Source: Ferrimonas balearica
GTDB lineage: Bacteria; Pseudomonadota; Gammaproteobacteria; Enterobacterales; Shewanellaceae
Assembly (NCBI RefSeq): GCF_019802055.1
Contig: NZ_JAHVHW010000004.1
Span: forward strand, 772,478-836,477
DNA: 64,000 nucleotides
Direction: 5' to 3'
Both the position numbers and the translations under genes were made by a program. This document shows positions 1-9,923 of this stretch, one piece after another. The notes below the pieces were generated by a model. That model did no database searches. It saw only the letters and a list, made by a program, of their open reading frames with translations, and was not told the DNA's origin. Numbering within the stretch: the stretch's first letter is position 1; each line of letters opens with the position of its first letter.

Positions 1-1393
1 GGATAAGATTGGTGATGCCCTGTTCTACTTCGAGATCTACCCCAAGTCGATCGTCGAGATGTATGAACTGGATAAGGGGGTCAACTACCCGCCCTACCTG
101 ATGGACGAAGAGTGGATCGGCTACGGCTGGGTCACCCTGGATGAGAATGGCCAGCCCATCACCACCATCATCGACCTGAACCAACCCTACGATTACGCCA
201 ACCCGACGGCGCGCTACACCACCTCGGTACTGCCTGCCTACTTCACGCCGGGCAGCAGCAACGTAGTGGCCCAGTTCTGTCTGGAGGAGATGTTCCACCA
301 CGAGGTGGACAGCGTTGAGGATTTTGATTCCAACCTCGGCTTTATCTTCTCTACCGACCGCGATGCCTTCCCCGATTTTGGCGGACCGATCGTTCAGTAC
401 AACCCGGTGAAATATGGCACCGAAGTGGTCACCACCTACTTCGACTGGTTCAGCGGTCAGGAGATGGAGCAGGTCAGCTACGGCACCGCCGAAATCAAGA
501 TGAACCGCCTCGACGTCGAGGGAGTGGAAGGTAACGAGTGGGCCTCCATGCTGGAGTTGGCCCCGGGTGAGAGCGCCATGCTTTATGCCCAGAAAGACGG
601 GTATTGTGGCGGCATCGGCATCGGCGGCCCCCAAACCTGTGCCCCGGCCGACTTTATGCTGATGAGCCTTAACAGTGACCTCGCCGTCTGGGGCGAAACC
701 CAACCCACTCTGGGTCTGGTGGCCTCGGTCAAAGAGGAGCAGCAGTTCAGCGTGGAGGAGAACGCTCCCTCCGGTACGGTGATCGGCAAGCTGGAGGCAG
801 ACACCTACGGCTTCTTCGCCATCGGCGCCTATAACGAGGAGAGCTACTCCCCCTTCGAGTTCCAGCTGGCCGCCGCCATCCCGGGCAACCCGGTCAGCCT
901 GGCGAAGGACGGCACTCTGACCGTCAATAACAGCGCCGCGCTGGACTACGAGAACCTCAAGTCCTTCGTCGTTAAGGTGCAAACCCGTCAGGGCAATGAC
1001 ATCACCCCCACCGTGGATGTGGTGGTGGAGATCAGCAACCTCAACGACATCGCCCCGGTGCAGGAGGGCAATCTGCCTTCCATCAACGTAATGCAGGGTG
1101 ACAGCGTCGAGGTCTCCCTCGGTGGCCTCTTTACCGATGCCGAGGGCGACAGCGTCAGCCTCAGTGTCAGTGGTCTGCCTGCCGGTCTGATGTTCAGCGC
1201 TGAGAGCCAGGTGGTCAGTGGCACTGCCGATGAGGTGGGCCAGTTTACCGCGACCGTTACCGCCAGCGATGGCGTAAACGAGGTAACCAGCACCATGAGC
1301 ATCGTGGTGGAGGCACAGCCCGAGGATGACAGCGGCAGTCTGGGCTTCGGTCTGCCCCTGCTGGCCTGGCTGATGCTGCGCCGCCGCAAGTAA
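1..1393 (+). CDS. GlyGly-CTERM-like secreted protein, 3' part only
   Basis: The reading frame is open from base 2, so the gene begins upstream of the window and the first internal ATG (59) is not its start. About 464 residues are visible. The first half (to about base 700) has no domain I recognise; it is rich in aromatic and acidic residues. Bases about 720-1045 encode a cadherin-like repeat (VEENAPSGTVIG, then DYEN and NDIAP motifs). Bases about 1075-1315 encode a putative Ig-like domain with the LPAGL motif. The extreme C-terminus is a short Ser/Gly linker, a hydrophobic helix and RRRK, resembling the GlyGly-CTERM/rhombosortase signal found on type II-secreted enzymes, although the Gly-Gly itself is poor. 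The next gene carries a clearer copy of that tail, so the two are probably related secreted enzymes. A lost N-terminal peptidase domain is possible but unseen. Confidence 0.6.
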   Translation, partial: DKIGDALFYFEIYPKSIVEMYELDKGVNYPPYLMDEEWIGYGWVTLDENGQPITTIIDLNQPYDYANPTARYTTSVLPAYFTPGSSNVVAQFCLEEMFHHEVDSVEDFDSNLGFIFSTDRDAFPDFGGPIVQYNPVKYGTEVVTTYFDWFSGQEMEQVSYGTAEIKMNRLDVEGVEGNEWASMLELAPGESAMLYAQKDGYCGGIGIGGPQTCAPADFMLMSLNSDLAVWGETQPTLGLVASVKEEQQFSVEENAPSGTVIGKLEADTYGFFAIGAYNEESYSPFEFQLAAAIPGNPVSLAKDGTLTVNNSAALDYENLKSFVVKVQTRQGNDITPTVDVVVEISNLNDIAPVQEGNLPSINVMQGDSVEVSLGGLFTDAEGDSVSLSVSGLPAGLMFSAESQVVSGTADEVGQFTATVTASDGVNEVTSTMSIVVEAQPEDDSGSLGFGLPLLAWLMLRRRK

Positions 1394-1406
1394 ACCGGTC
1401 TTAAAC

Positions 1407-1455
1407 GGGGTGCCGGATACGCCCTGGTAAAACACTCTACCGGCACCCCTTTTTT
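1407..1455 (+). terminator. Rho-independent terminator after the first gene
   Basis: A 10-bp stem (GGGGTGCCGG at 1407-1416, CCGGCACCCC at 1440-1449) with a long 23-nt loop is followed by six T residues. It separates the first gene from the protease gene, suggesting separate transcription. Confidence 0.7.
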
Positions 1456-1484
1456 CTTTCGACATAACGAGAAGGAGTCACGTT

Positions 1485-4400
1485 GTGTACAGACTCACCT
1501 TACTGGCCGGTCTGATCGCCTCTGCGGTCACTAACGCCAACGACAGCCCCCTGCCCTATCAGGCCCGCCCGGAGCCGATACTGCCCGCCGTGACCATGAA
1601 GGCACGGGAACGCGACATCAGCGACCTCTACTTTATCCATTTCAAAGGGGAACCCCTCTCGGTGGCTGCCCATTCCCTGCAAAGCGTGGGGATCCAGACA
1701 ATGCACAGCGGCAGTGCCCGCCTGAACGTCAAAGCCCCCGCCAGTCAGCAGTACCTGGCCCGTCTGGCGCAGGACCGCGCCAGCGTCCGCCAGCAGTTGA
1801 ACCAAACTCTGGGCCGCTCGCTGCAGTTTGAGCGCGAGTACGGCACCGTCATCAATGCCGCCACCGTTCGCCTGAGCGAAGAGGAAGCGGCCCAACTGCG
1901 CCGCCATAAAGCGATCACTCTGGTGGACAAGGTCAACCTGCATCAGCTGCACACCGACTCCGGCCCGGAATTCATCGGTGCCGACAAGCTGTGGCAGGGC
2001 CAGGACAGTGACCTTCCCACCAAGGGTGAGGGGGTCATTGTCGGCATCATCGACACCGGTATCGACGCGGACCACCCCTCATTCACCGCAGAGGCCAGTG
2101 ACGGTTACGTCCACACCAACCCGCTGGGCAGCGGCGTTTATCTTGGCGATTGCCAGACCCACGACTGGATCTGCAACGACAAACTGATCGGCGTGGTGAG
2201 CTACCCGGAACTGCGCAACTGGTATCCCGCCAGCCCGGTTGAAGGGTTTGAGCGTCCGGAGATCATCGAAACCGGCTGGGACATGCAGGGACACGGTACC
2301 CATGTGGCTTCCACCGCTGCGGGTAACCCGCTGACCGATTTGCCGATCTACAACGTCCTTGGCGATCTGGCTCAGTTCCGCATGCCCGCCATCAGCGGTG
2401 TGGCCCCCCGCGCCAACATCGTCTCCTACCAGGTGTGCCTGCCCGCCGGTTCCGACGGGGGCTGCTTCCCGGACCTGACCATCCAGGCTCTGGAGCACGC
2501 CATCGAACACGGCGTCAATGTGATCAACTACTCCGTCGGCGGCGGTGCCGACAGCCCCTGGGAAGCCACCGACTCCCTGGCCTTCCTGAACGCCCGTGTG
2601 GCGGGCCTTCATGTCGCCACCTCCGCAGGCAACAGCGGTCCCGGCCCGGAAACCATCGGTGCCCCGGGTAACGCTCCCTGGATCACCACCGTGGCCGCCT
2701 ACACCCATGACCGCGCCTACGCCGATAAGCAGCTGACGGGATTCAGCGGTGGCGACAGCACGCCGGTGCCCATGGATGGCAAAGGCGCCACCCTGGCCTA
2801 CAGCGGCCCTATTGTGGATGCCGCCAACTACGGCGACGGCAACTGCAACAACGCCTTCCCCGCCGACACCTTCAACGGTGAAATCGTGCTGTGTCGCCGC
2901 GGCGACATCGCCCGTGTCGCCAAGGGCAGCAATGTGCTCTCCGGTGGTGCCGGCGGTCTGGTGCTGGTAAACCTCGCCGACGGCGCACAGAACATTGAGG
3001 CGGATCTCCATGTGCTTCCCGCCATTCAATTGAACGCCACCGACGGCGAGACGCTGATCAACTGGCTGGCCAGCGGCAGTGACCATCAGGTCACCATCGA
3101 AGCCTCCGCCATGGTGAAAGACCCTGAGTTGGGTGACATCGCCGGGGACTTCACCTCCCGTGGGCCCAATGTGCCTTACCCCACCTCGCTGGCGCCGGAT
3201 CTGGCTGCACCGGGGGTCGACATCATGGCCGCCCACACCACCGAGTGGCCCTACGTCGAGACCCAGCCGCCGGAGTACACCTTTATGAGCGGCACCTCCA
3301 TGGCCAGCCCCCATGTGGCGGGCGCTCTGGCCCTGGTTACCGCATTGCGCCCGGACTGGACCCCAGCCCAAGTGCAATCCGCCCTGATGAGCACCGCCAA
3401 GGTCACCACCTACACCGATGACGATTACGACGGCGTCAAAACCGACTCCACCCCGTTTGATGCCGGCACCGGTCGCATTCAGGTGGCGGAAGCGGTGAAG
3501 GCGGGCCTGCTGATGGACGTGTCGGAAGCGGAGTATCTGGCGGCGGATCCTGCGCTGGGAGGTGACCCGGCCGATCTCAACCTGCCCTCCCTGATGGCGG
3601 TTGAGTGTGTGGTTTCCTGCAACTGGACCCGCACCGTGACCGCCACCAGCGCCGGCACCTGGACCACCTCACCGGACTATCAGAGTGCCGGATTTGATAT
3701 CACGGTTTCCCCGAGCAGCTTCACCCTGCAAAGTGGCGAATCCCAGGAGCTGACCATCAGCGCCACCGCCAACGCCAATCTGGCGTCCGAGTGGGTGTTT
3801 GGCCGGGTCCTGCTCAACCGAAGCGGCCTGCCGCAGCAGCACCTCACCGCAGCGATCAACTTTACCGGCGGTACCGCGCCGGTTCCGGATCCAGACAGCC
3901 GTGGCCCCGTCATCAGCGCACATCGGGATGTGGACAGCCATCGCCTGGAAGGCTTTGTCACCATCGGCACCGACAACCTGCAGCTGACCCCGTACGGCAT
4001 GACCAAAGTGGCGATGCACACTGCGGAAACACTGGGGGATGAGAGCCCGACGCTGCCGGTGAACGATCTGGACAATGTGCACAGCGTGGCGATCAGCACC
4101 AACGCCGACACCCGCCTGCTCTCCGCCTGGATCACCGAAGCGGACGCGCCGGATCTCGACCTCTATATCGTTCGCGATGCCGACCTCAATGGCGTGCCCT
4201 CTCAGGTGGAACTGAACAACGCCAGCTGCATCAGCGGGCGGGTCGACAGTCAGGAGTCCTGCGTCATTGAACACCCCACACCGGGCAGTTATCTGGTGGT
4301 GGTGCACAACTTCGCCGGAACCGAGGCGGGCCAGTGGGACAGCCACACGGTTGCAGTGGCCAGCGCAGGCAAATCGGAAGGCAACTTCAGCCTGAGCGCC

Positions 4401-5291
4401 CCAACCAGTGTGGCCCCTAACGAGGCCTTTGCGGTGGATCTGCACTGGAATGAGCCGATGGAAGCCGGTGACGTGTACTACGGCGCCTTCACCATCGGCA
4501 CCCATCCGGACCTGCCGGAAAACATCGGCATGGTGCAATTTGAGCTGCATCGTGGTGCCGATGATGTGGCGCTGAGCGTGGACAGCACAGCCATCAAAGC
4601 AGGCGAACCCATCACCTACAGCATTGAGTTGATGGCCAACCCCGGCGCAGTGGATCGTCACTACACCCTGACCTCCACCCTGCCCCAGGGCTTTTCGGTC
4701 ACTGAGGCTGAAGGGGCCGAAGTCGATGGAGACCAGATCAGCTGGAGTGTGGTGCAGGTCGCTGGCGGTGACAGCCAGACGCTGACACTGGTGGTGGACA
4801 GCAGCGCTGTGGTCACCGAGACCGAACTGGCGCTGAGCCTGAGCCATCGCGTCAACGAGATGGAAGCGGTCACCGACATGGCTCCGTCCGTTACCGTAGC
4901 GGGTCGCCCCACGGCACAGATCAATGGTGAAAGCGAACTGGCCCTTGAGGTGCAGAGCCCCGCTACCGTGGAACTGAGTGCCGAAGGCAGCCAGGGCGCG
5001 GAGGGGGAAACCCTGAGCTACCAGTGGCAACAACTGTCCGGCCCGACGCTGACCCTGAGTGGCAGTGACAGCGAGACGTTGTCCATTACCGTCCCGGCTC
5101 TGAGCAGTGACCAGCAGGCGGAGATCGCCCTGGTGGTGATCACCGAATCCGGCACCAGCCTGCCGGTGGTGGCCACGCTCAACCTGGCGGCAGAGCCGGT
5201 TGCCCAGCCCGGTAGCGGAGGTGGCAGCGGCGGCAGTATGGGGTGGTTTGCCCTGCTGCTCCTCGGTGCTGCTCTGGGCCGTCGCCGCTGA
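1485..5291 (+). CDS. Secreted subtilisin-like (S8) serine protease with GlyGly-CTERM tail
   Basis: Endopeptidase, 1268 aa, predicted to be secreted. It starts at GTG 1485, seven bases after GAAGGAG. An N-terminal signal peptide (about residues 1-19) is followed by an I9-type propeptide. The S8 triad is visible: Asp190 in IIDTGIDADHP, His270 in GHGTHVAST and Ser605 in SGTSMASPHVAG, with the oxyanion Asn in the SAGNSGPGP segment. A protease-associated (PA) domain is inserted between His and Ser, around residues 430-530. After the catalytic domain come Ig-like and PKD-like beta domains. The C-terminus is a GSGGGSGGS linker, a hydrophobic helix and GRRR, a typical GlyGly-CTERM signal processed by rhombosortase after type II secretion. 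The family assignment is firm; the natural substrate is unknown. Confidence 0.93.
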   Translation: MYRLTLLAGLIASAVTNANDSPLPYQARPEPILPAVTMKARERDISDLYFIHFKGEPLSVAAHSLQSVGIQTMHSGSARLNVKAPASQQYLARLAQDRASVRQQLNQTLGRSLQFEREYGTVINAATVRLSEEEAAQLRRHKAITLVDKVNLHQLHTDSGPEFIGADKLWQGQDSDLPTKGEGVIVGIIDTGIDADHPSFTAEASDGYVHTNPLGSGVYLGDCQTHDWICNDKLIGVVSYPELRNWYPASPVEGFERPEIIETGWDMQGHGTHVASTAAGNPLTDLPIYNVLGDLAQFRMPAISGVAPRANIVSYQVCLPAGSDGGCFPDLTIQALEHAIEHGVNVINYSVGGGADSPWEATDSLAFLNARVAGLHVATSAGNSGPGPETIGAPGNAPWITTVAAYTHDRAYADKQLTGFSGGDSTPVPMDGKGATLAYSGPIVDAANYGDGNCNNAFPADTFNGEIVLCRRGDIARVAKGSNVLSGGAGGLVLVNLADGAQNIEADLHVLPAIQLNATDGETLINWLASGSDHQVTIEASAMVKDPELGDIAGDFTSRGPNVPYPTSLAPDLAAPGVDIMAAHTTEWPYVETQPPEYTFMSGTSMASPHVAGALALVTALRPDWTPAQVQSALMSTAKVTTYTDDDYDGVKTDSTPFDAGTGRIQVAEAVKAGLLMDVSEAEYLAADPALGGDPADLNLPSLMAVECVVSCNWTRTVTATSAGTWTTSPDYQSAGFDITVSPSSFTLQSGESQELTISATANANLASEWVFGRVLLNRSGLPQQHLTAAINFTGGTAPVPDPDSRGPVISAHRDVDSHRLEGFVTIGTDNLQLTPYGMTKVAMHTAETLGDESPTLPVNDLDNVHSVAISTNADTRLLSAWITEADAPDLDLYIVRDADLNGVPSQVELNNASCISGRVDSQESCVIEHPTPGSYLVVVHNFAGTEAGQWDSHTVAVASAGKSEGNFSLSAPTSVAPNEAFAVDLHWNEPMEAGDVYYGAFTIGTHPDLPENIGMVQFELHRGADDVALSVDSTAIKAGEPITYSIELMANPGAVDRHYTLTSTLPQGFSVTEAEGAEVDGDQISWSVVQVAGGDSQTLTLVVDSSAVVTETELALSLSHRVNEMEAVTDMAPSVTVAGRPTAQINGESELALEVQSPATVELSAEGSQGAEGETLSYQWQQLSGPTLTLSGSDSETLSITVPALSSDQQAEIALVVITESGTSLPVVATLNLAAEPVAQPGSGGGSGGSMGWFALLLLGAALGRRR

Positions 5292-5318
5292 TCATTTTTC
5301 TTTTCCATTTAGTCTTTT

Positions 5319-5341
5319 AGCGCCCTTCGGGGCGCTTTTTT
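5319..5341 (+). terminator. Terminator of the S8 protease gene
   Basis: AGCGCC and GGCGCT form a GC-rich stem around a short CTTCGG-containing loop, followed directly by a run of T. It lies 28 bases past the protease stop codon. Confidence 0.85.
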
Positions 5342-5426
5342 GTGGCGCTGGTTGGGGCCAGGATCACAGCCGCTCTTTCCCTCTCTCTGCCATACTTGTT
5401 CTCCCTTCCATTAACGAGAGAAGAAG

Positions 5427-6389
5427 ATGGCTGAGACCATCATTTTCGATACCGATCCCGGCATCGATGACGCCATGGCCCTGTTGCTGGCCCATGCCCA
5501 CCCAGCGATTCACCTGAAGGCCATCACCACGGTGTACGGTAACGGTACCATTGAGGATTGCACCCGCAACGCCTGCTACCTGAACCAGAAGTTCGGTATG
5601 GGTGCCGAGGTGGTCAAGGGCGCTGCCGGCCCGCTACGCCGCAGCCCCAATGGCCCCACAACCGTCGTCCACGGCGAACATGCCATGGGTGATGTGGTTG
5701 CGCCCGCTGACACCCCCATCGACATTGATGAGCGGCCTGCCTACCGCTATCTGTGCGACACCATCAATGAGCAGCCGGGGGAGATCACCCTGGTGGCAGT
5801 GGGGCCGCTCACCAACCTGGCGCTGGCTCTGCAGCATGACCCCGACATCGCTCACAAGGTGAAGCAGGTGGTGGTGATGGGCGGTGCCTTTGGCACCCGA
5901 GGCCACTTTGGTAACGTGGCGCCTTTTGCCGAAGCCAATATCCATGATGATCCGGATGCGGCAGACAGAGTGTTTACCGCACCGTGGCGGGTAACCATTG
6001 TGGGGTTGGATGCCACCCATGAAGCCTTTTTCAGCAGCGACTATCTGGATGCATTGAAAGCGGACGGTGGCAAAGCCGGTGCCTTTATCCACGATGTCAG
6101 CCGCTTCTACCTGGCGTTCTACTCCGACAAGCTGGGACTGGATGGCTGCCACGTCCATGACCCCTCGGCGGTGGCCTATGTGATCGACCCGACCCTCTTC
6201 ACCACCCGCTCCGGCCCGGTGCGTGTGGTGTGTGATGGCCCGGCCATCGGCATGACCCTGCAGAAGATCGACCCCTTCTGCTACGCCGACGACGAGTTCA
6301 GCCCCCACCCGGCTCAAAGCGTGTGCGTGGCCGTGGATGAACCGCGCCTGCTGACGCTCTATCGGGACAGCATCCTATCGCTGGGGTGA
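5427..6389 (+). CDS. Nucleoside hydrolase, IunH/Rih family
   Basis: Cleaves the N-glycosidic bond of ribonucleosides to free base and ribose (nucleoside salvage, cytoplasm). The 320-aa length fits the family. The calcium/ribose-binding signature DTDPGIDDA is at residues 8-16, an Asn in the TTVYGNG segment follows, and the GLDATHEAF and HDPSAVAY segments carry the conserved His and Asp of the active site. The ATG at 5427 is preceded by AGAAGAAG. The gene stands alone, with a terminator before it and a repeat cluster after it. Whether it prefers pyrimidine nucleosides (RihA/RihB-like) or is broad (RihC-like) cannot be judged from sequence reading alone. Confidence 0.9.
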   Translation: MAETIIFDTDPGIDDAMALLLAHAHPAIHLKAITTVYGNGTIEDCTRNACYLNQKFGMGAEVVKGAAGPLRRSPNGPTTVVHGEHAMGDVVAPADTPIDIDERPAYRYLCDTINEQPGEITLVAVGPLTNLALALQHDPDIAHKVKQVVVMGGAFGTRGHFGNVAPFAEANIHDDPDAADRVFTAPWRVTIVGLDATHEAFFSSDYLDALKADGGKAGAFIHDVSRFYLAFYSDKLGLDGCHVHDPSAVAYVIDPTLFTTRSGPVRVVCDGPAIGMTLQKIDPFCYADDEFSPHPAQSVCVAVDEPRLLTLYRDSILSLG

Positions 6390-6408
6390 CCCGTGCACCT
6401 GTGTGGAG

Positions 6409-6592
6409 GTAGCGTGGGCTTATAGCCCACGGGTCGCGTCCATTTCGAGGCACCATTTGCCTGGGTTTCCGTGGGCCACAGGCCCACGCTACGGTTCGCT
6501 CCGCAGGGAATATTGCGCAATTTGGAGTGGGGCCTTGGCCGTAGCGTGCCGCCTATGGCGCACGATTCGGAGTCTGTAACTGCCCTGGTTTC
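6409..6592. repeat. Copy A of a ~184-bp direct repeat
   Basis: Bases 6409-6592 reappear almost unchanged at 6718-6902, an offset of 309-310 bases, with only about ten scattered differences. Each copy carries three palindromic units plus their spacers, so the cluster grew by segmental duplication as well as by single-unit spread. Confidence 0.8.
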
Positions 6593-6717
6593 CGTTTGGA
6601 AGTAGCGTGGGTTTATAACCCACGGTTCGCGTCCATTTCGAGGCACCATTGCCGTGGGCTATAAGCCCACGCTACGAAGCGCACGAAGCACGCCTTCTCG
6701 GCACAATGAGGTTGGGG

Positions 6718-6902
6718 GTAGCGTGGGTTTATAACCCACGGTTCGTATCCATTTCGAGGCACCATTTGCCTGGGTTTCCGTGGGCCACAGGCCCACGCTA
6801 CGGTTCGCTCCGCAGGGAATATTGCGCAATTTGGAGTGGGGCCTTAGCCGTAGCGTGCCGCCTATGGCGCACGATTCGGAGGCTGTAACTGCCTGGGTTT
6901 CC
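6718..6902. repeat. Copy B of the ~184-bp direct repeat
   Basis: This is the second copy of the segment at 6409-6592. Differences include TTTATAA for CTTATAG in the first palindrome and TATCC for GTCC after it. The near-identity of the spacer suggests a fairly recent duplication. Confidence 0.8.
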
Positions 6903-7010
6903 GTGGACCACAGGCCCACGCTACGTCGAGTTCGAAGGTTGATACCACCCTGGCTCCCGCGGCTTATAGCCCACGGGTCGCACGCATTTTGCTTTACCGG
7001 TTCCAACAAA

Positions 7011-7041
7011 AACGCCGTCCCAAAGGACGGCGTTTTTTATG
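7011..7041 (-). terminator. Terminator of valS
   Basis: AACGCCGTCC and GGACGGCGTT pair perfectly around CAAA. On the minus strand, in the direction of valS, the stem is followed by TTTTTGTTGG; the plus strand also has a T run, so it can act in both directions. Confidence 0.85.
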
Positions 7042-7053
7042 GCTCAAATTCGC

Positions 7054-9900
7054 TTACAGCGCTTTGAGTTGAGTCTTCTGCTCTTCCAGCTTGGCGATGT
7101 CCCGCTTGGCTTCATCCAGCTTGGCTTGCTCCTTGGCCACAACGGCTTCCGGTGCTTTGGCCAGGAAGCCCTGGTTGGAGAGTTTCTTCTCCACGCGGTC
7201 GGCGTCCTGGGCCAGCTTGGCGATCTGCTTGTCGATACGGGCCAGTTCAGCCTCCACATCGATCAGGCCCGCCATCGGGATCAGCAGTTCCATCTCACCG
7301 ATGATCTGGGTGGTGGACATCGGAGCCTCACCCTCCAGCACGGAGATGGATTCCAGGTTGGCCAGGCGGGTCAGCATGATGCGGTTGGCATCGATGCGGG
7401 CCAGCTCCTGCTCACCGGCATTCTTCAGCAGCACGTTCAGCGGCTTGGACGGGCCGACATTCAGTTCACCGCGGACGTTACGTACCGCCACGATAAACTG
7501 CTTCACCCACTCCAGGTCCGCCTTGGCGGCGTCGTCCACCAGGGATTCATCGAACTCCGGATACGGCATCAGCATGATGGTGTCGCCACCTTTGCCGATC
7601 ATCGGCGCTACGGTCTGCCAGATCTCTTCGGTGATGTAGGGCATCAGCGGGTGCATCAGGCGCAGCATCCCTTCCAGCACGGTCAGCAGGGTGTGGCGGG
7701 TGCCACGCTGCTGAGCCTCAGTACCGTTCTGCAGTACCGGCTTGGTCAGCTCCAGGTACCAGTCACAGAACTGGTTCCAGGTGAACTCGTAAGCGATATT
7801 GGCAGCGATGTCGAAGCGGTAGCCGTTCATGGCGTCACGCAGCTGCTTCACGGTGTCGTTGTAGCGGGCCAGGATCCAGCGATCCGCCAGGCTCAGCTCC
7901 ATCTCGCCGCCGTCTTTGCCGCAATCCTGCTCTTCGGTGTTCATCAGCACGTAACGGCTGGCGTTCCACAGCTTGTTGGCGAAGTTGCGGTAACCTTCCA
8001 GACGGTTCATGTCCCAGTTGATGTCACGACCGGTGGAAGCCATGGCAGCCAGGGTGAAGCGCAGCGCATCGGTGCCGTGAGCGGAGATCCCCTCAGGGAA
8101 CTGCTTGCGGGTGCTCTTCTCAATCTTGGCGGCCAGTTGCGGCTGCATCATGTTGCCGGTGCGCTTCTCAACCAGGGTTTCCAGGTCGATGCCGTCGATC
8201 ATGTCCAGCGGGTCCAGCACGTTGCCTTTGGACTTGGACATCTTCTGGCCCTGCTCGTCCCGGATAAGGCCGGTGACGTACACGGTCTTGAATGGCACCT
8301 GAGACTTACCGTCTTCATCCTTGATGAAGTACATGGTCATCATGATCATCCGGGCAACCCAGAAGAAGATGATGTCGAAGCCGGTCACCAGCACATCTGT
8401 GGGGTGGAAGGTTTTCAGCTCCGGAGTCTGCTCCGGCCAGCCCAGGGTGGAGAAGGTCCACAGGGCGGAGGAGAACCAGGTGTCCAGCACGTCGTCGTCC
8501 TGGCGCAGAACCACGTCAGCGGCCAGGCCGTTGGCGGTACGCACTTCCGCTTCGTCGCGGCCCACGTACACTTTGCCGGATTCGTCATACCAGGCCGGGA
8601 TACGGTGACCCCACCACAGCTGACGGGAGATACACCAGTCCTGGATGTCACGCATCCAGGCGAAGTACATGTTTTCGTACTGCTTGGGCACGAACTGGAT
8701 GTCGCCGTTCTCTACCGCTTCGATGGCCGGCTTGGCCAGCGGGGCCACGCGCACGTACCACTGATCGGTCAGCATCGGCTCGATAACCACGCCGCCACGG
8801 TCGCCGTAAGGGACGGTCAGGTCGTGATCCTTGATCTCGTCCAGCAGACCCAGCTCGTCAAACTCGGCAACGATCGCTTTACGGGCAGCGAAACGCTCCA
8901 TACCACGGTACTTCTCCGGCAGTTCAGCGGAGTAGACGTCAGTGGCTTCGCCGTTGGTGTCCAGCACCTCGGCTTCGTCGCGGATGTCGGCGTTGAAGGT
9001 CAACACGTTGATCATCGGCAGGGCGTGACGCTTACCCACTTCGTAGTCATTGAAGTCGTGAGCCGGGGTGATCTTCACGCAGCCGGTGCCCTTCTCCATG
9101 TCAGCGTGCTCGTCGCCCACGATGGGGATGCGACGGTTCACGATGGGCAGGATCAGGTGCTTGCCGATCAGGTCTTTGTAGCGCGGATCTTCCGGGTTTA
9201 CCGCCACACCGGTGTCGCCCAGCATGGTTTCCGGACGGGTGGTGGCCACTACGATGTAGTCTTTGCCATCGGCGGTCTTAACGCCGTCCGCCAGCGGGTA
9301 GCGGAAGTGCCACATATGGCCCTTGGTGTCCTTGTTCTCCACTTCCAGATCGGAGATCGCCGTGTGGAGTTTCGGATCCCAGTTCACCAGGCGCTTGCCG
9401 CGGTAGATCAGATCATCTTCGTACAGGCGAACAAACACTTCCTGAACCGCCTTGGACAGGCCCGGATCCATGGTGAAGCGCTCACGGTCCCAATCCACAG
9501 AGGCGCCCATACGGCGCAGCTGCTGGGTGATGGTGCCGCCGGACTCTTCTTTCCACTCCCACACCTTGTCGATGAAGGTTTCGCGGCCCAGCTCCTGGCG
9601 GGTGATGTTCTGTGCGGCCAGCTTACGCTCTACCACCATCTGGGTGGCGATACCGGCGTGGTCGGTACCCACCTGCCACAGGGTGTTCTTGCCCTGCATC
9701 CGCTGGTAGCGGATCAGGGTGTCCATGATGGTGTCCTGGAAAGCGTGCCCCATGTGCAGGCTGCCGGTGACGTTCGGCGGCGGGATCATGATGCAGTAAG
9801 GATCTTTACTGGTGTCACCGTGGGGCTTGAAATAACCCGCGGCTTCCCAGCGCTGGTAGTGGCGCTGCTCAATCGACTGGGGGTTGTACGTCTTATCCAT
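7054..9900 (-). CDS. valS: Valine--tRNA ligase
   Basis: Charges tRNA-Val with valine in the cytoplasm and edits misactivated threonine. The 948-aa length is normal. The class I signatures are present: [13 protein letters not shown] (HMGH at residues 49-52) and KMSKS (residues 553-557). The CP1 editing domain lies between them, then the anticodon-binding domain, and a C-terminal coiled-coil arm rich in Glu, Lys and Ala. It follows holC by 23 bases and pepA before that, the same pepA-holC-valS order as in Escherichia coli. The long open frame on the opposite strand over this gene is a by-product of GC-rich codon use. Confidence 0.98.
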   Translation of the reverse strand: MDKTYNPQSIEQRHYQRWEAAGYFKPHGDTSKDPYCIMIPPPNVTGSLHMGHAFQDTIMDTLIRYQRMQGKNTLWQVGTDHAGIATQMVVERKLAAQNITRQELGRETFIDKVWEWKEESGGTITQQLRRMGASVDWDRERFTMDPGLSKAVQEVFVRLYEDDLIYRGKRLVNWDPKLHTAISDLEVENKDTKGHMWHFRYPLADGVKTADGKDYIVVATTRPETMLGDTGVAVNPEDPRYKDLIGKHLILPIVNRRIPIVGDEHADMEKGTGCVKITPAHDFNDYEVGKRHALPMINVLTFNADIRDEAEVLDTNGEATDVYSAELPEKYRGMERFAARKAIVAEFDELGLLDEIKDHDLTVPYGDRGGVVIEPMLTDQWYVRVAPLAKPAIEAVENGDIQFVPKQYENMYFAWMRDIQDWCISRQLWWGHRIPAWYDESGKVYVGRDEAEVRTANGLAADVVLRQDDDVLDTWFSSALWTFSTLGWPEQTPELKTFHPTDVLVTGFDIIFFWVARMIMMTMYFIKDEDGKSQVPFKTVYVTGLIRDEQGQKMSKSKGNVLDPLDMIDGIDLETLVEKRTGNMMQPQLAAKIEKSTRKQFPEGISAHGTDALRFTLAAMASTGRDINWDMNRLEGYRNFANKLWNASRYVLMNTEEQDCGKDGGEMELSLADRWILARYNDTVKQLRDAMNGYRFDIAANIAYEFTWNQFCDWYLELTKPVLQNGTEAQQRGTRHTLLTVLEGMLRLMHPLMPYITEEIWQTVAPMIGKGGDTIMLMPYPEFDESLVDDAAKADLEWVKQFIVAVRNVRGELNVGPSKPLNVLLKNAGEQELARIDANRIMLTRLANLESISVLEGEAPMSTTQIIGEMELLIPMAGLIDVEAELARIDKQIAKLAQDADRVEKKLSNQGFLAKAPEAVVAKEQAKLDEAKRDIAKLEEQKTQLKAL

Positions 9901-9923
9901 GGGGCCTATGACTCGTAGAAAAC

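Larger units (their letters stand above)
6409..6975. repeat. Cluster of about ten REP-like palindromic repeats
   Basis: The stretch from 6390 to about 7008 holds no convincing gene. It is built from short palindromes of the form GTAGCGTGGG-YTTATAR-CCCACG in both orientations, at about 6409, 6470, 6541, 6602, 6653, 6718, 6779, 6850, 6901 and 6959. Variants include a GTAGCGTGCC-GCCTAT-GGCGCAC form at 6541 and 6850. Spacers recur as well (CCATTTCGAGGCACCATT and GCAGGGAATATTGCGCAATT). These look like REP/BIME-type intergenic elements able to form hairpins. Short open frames across the cluster are products of the repeats. Unit spacing is irregular (about 50-70 bases) and no cas genes are present. 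Confidence 0.8.

Noticed and set aside
2079..3377. Long antisense frames within the S8 protease gene (also 3669-5033)
   Set aside because: The products are Gly/His/Val-rich shadows of the protease codons, with no ribosome-binding sites.
6409..6975. CRISPR array
   Set aside because: The repeats are palindromic, alternate in orientation, have irregular spacing, share spacer sequence, and no cas genes are nearby.
7039..9918. Very long open frame on the plus strand opposite valS
   Set aside because: The minus-strand frame is an unmistakable ValRS. The plus frame is His/Gln/Val-rich, shows no domain, and arises because GC-rich codons leave few stops on the complement.
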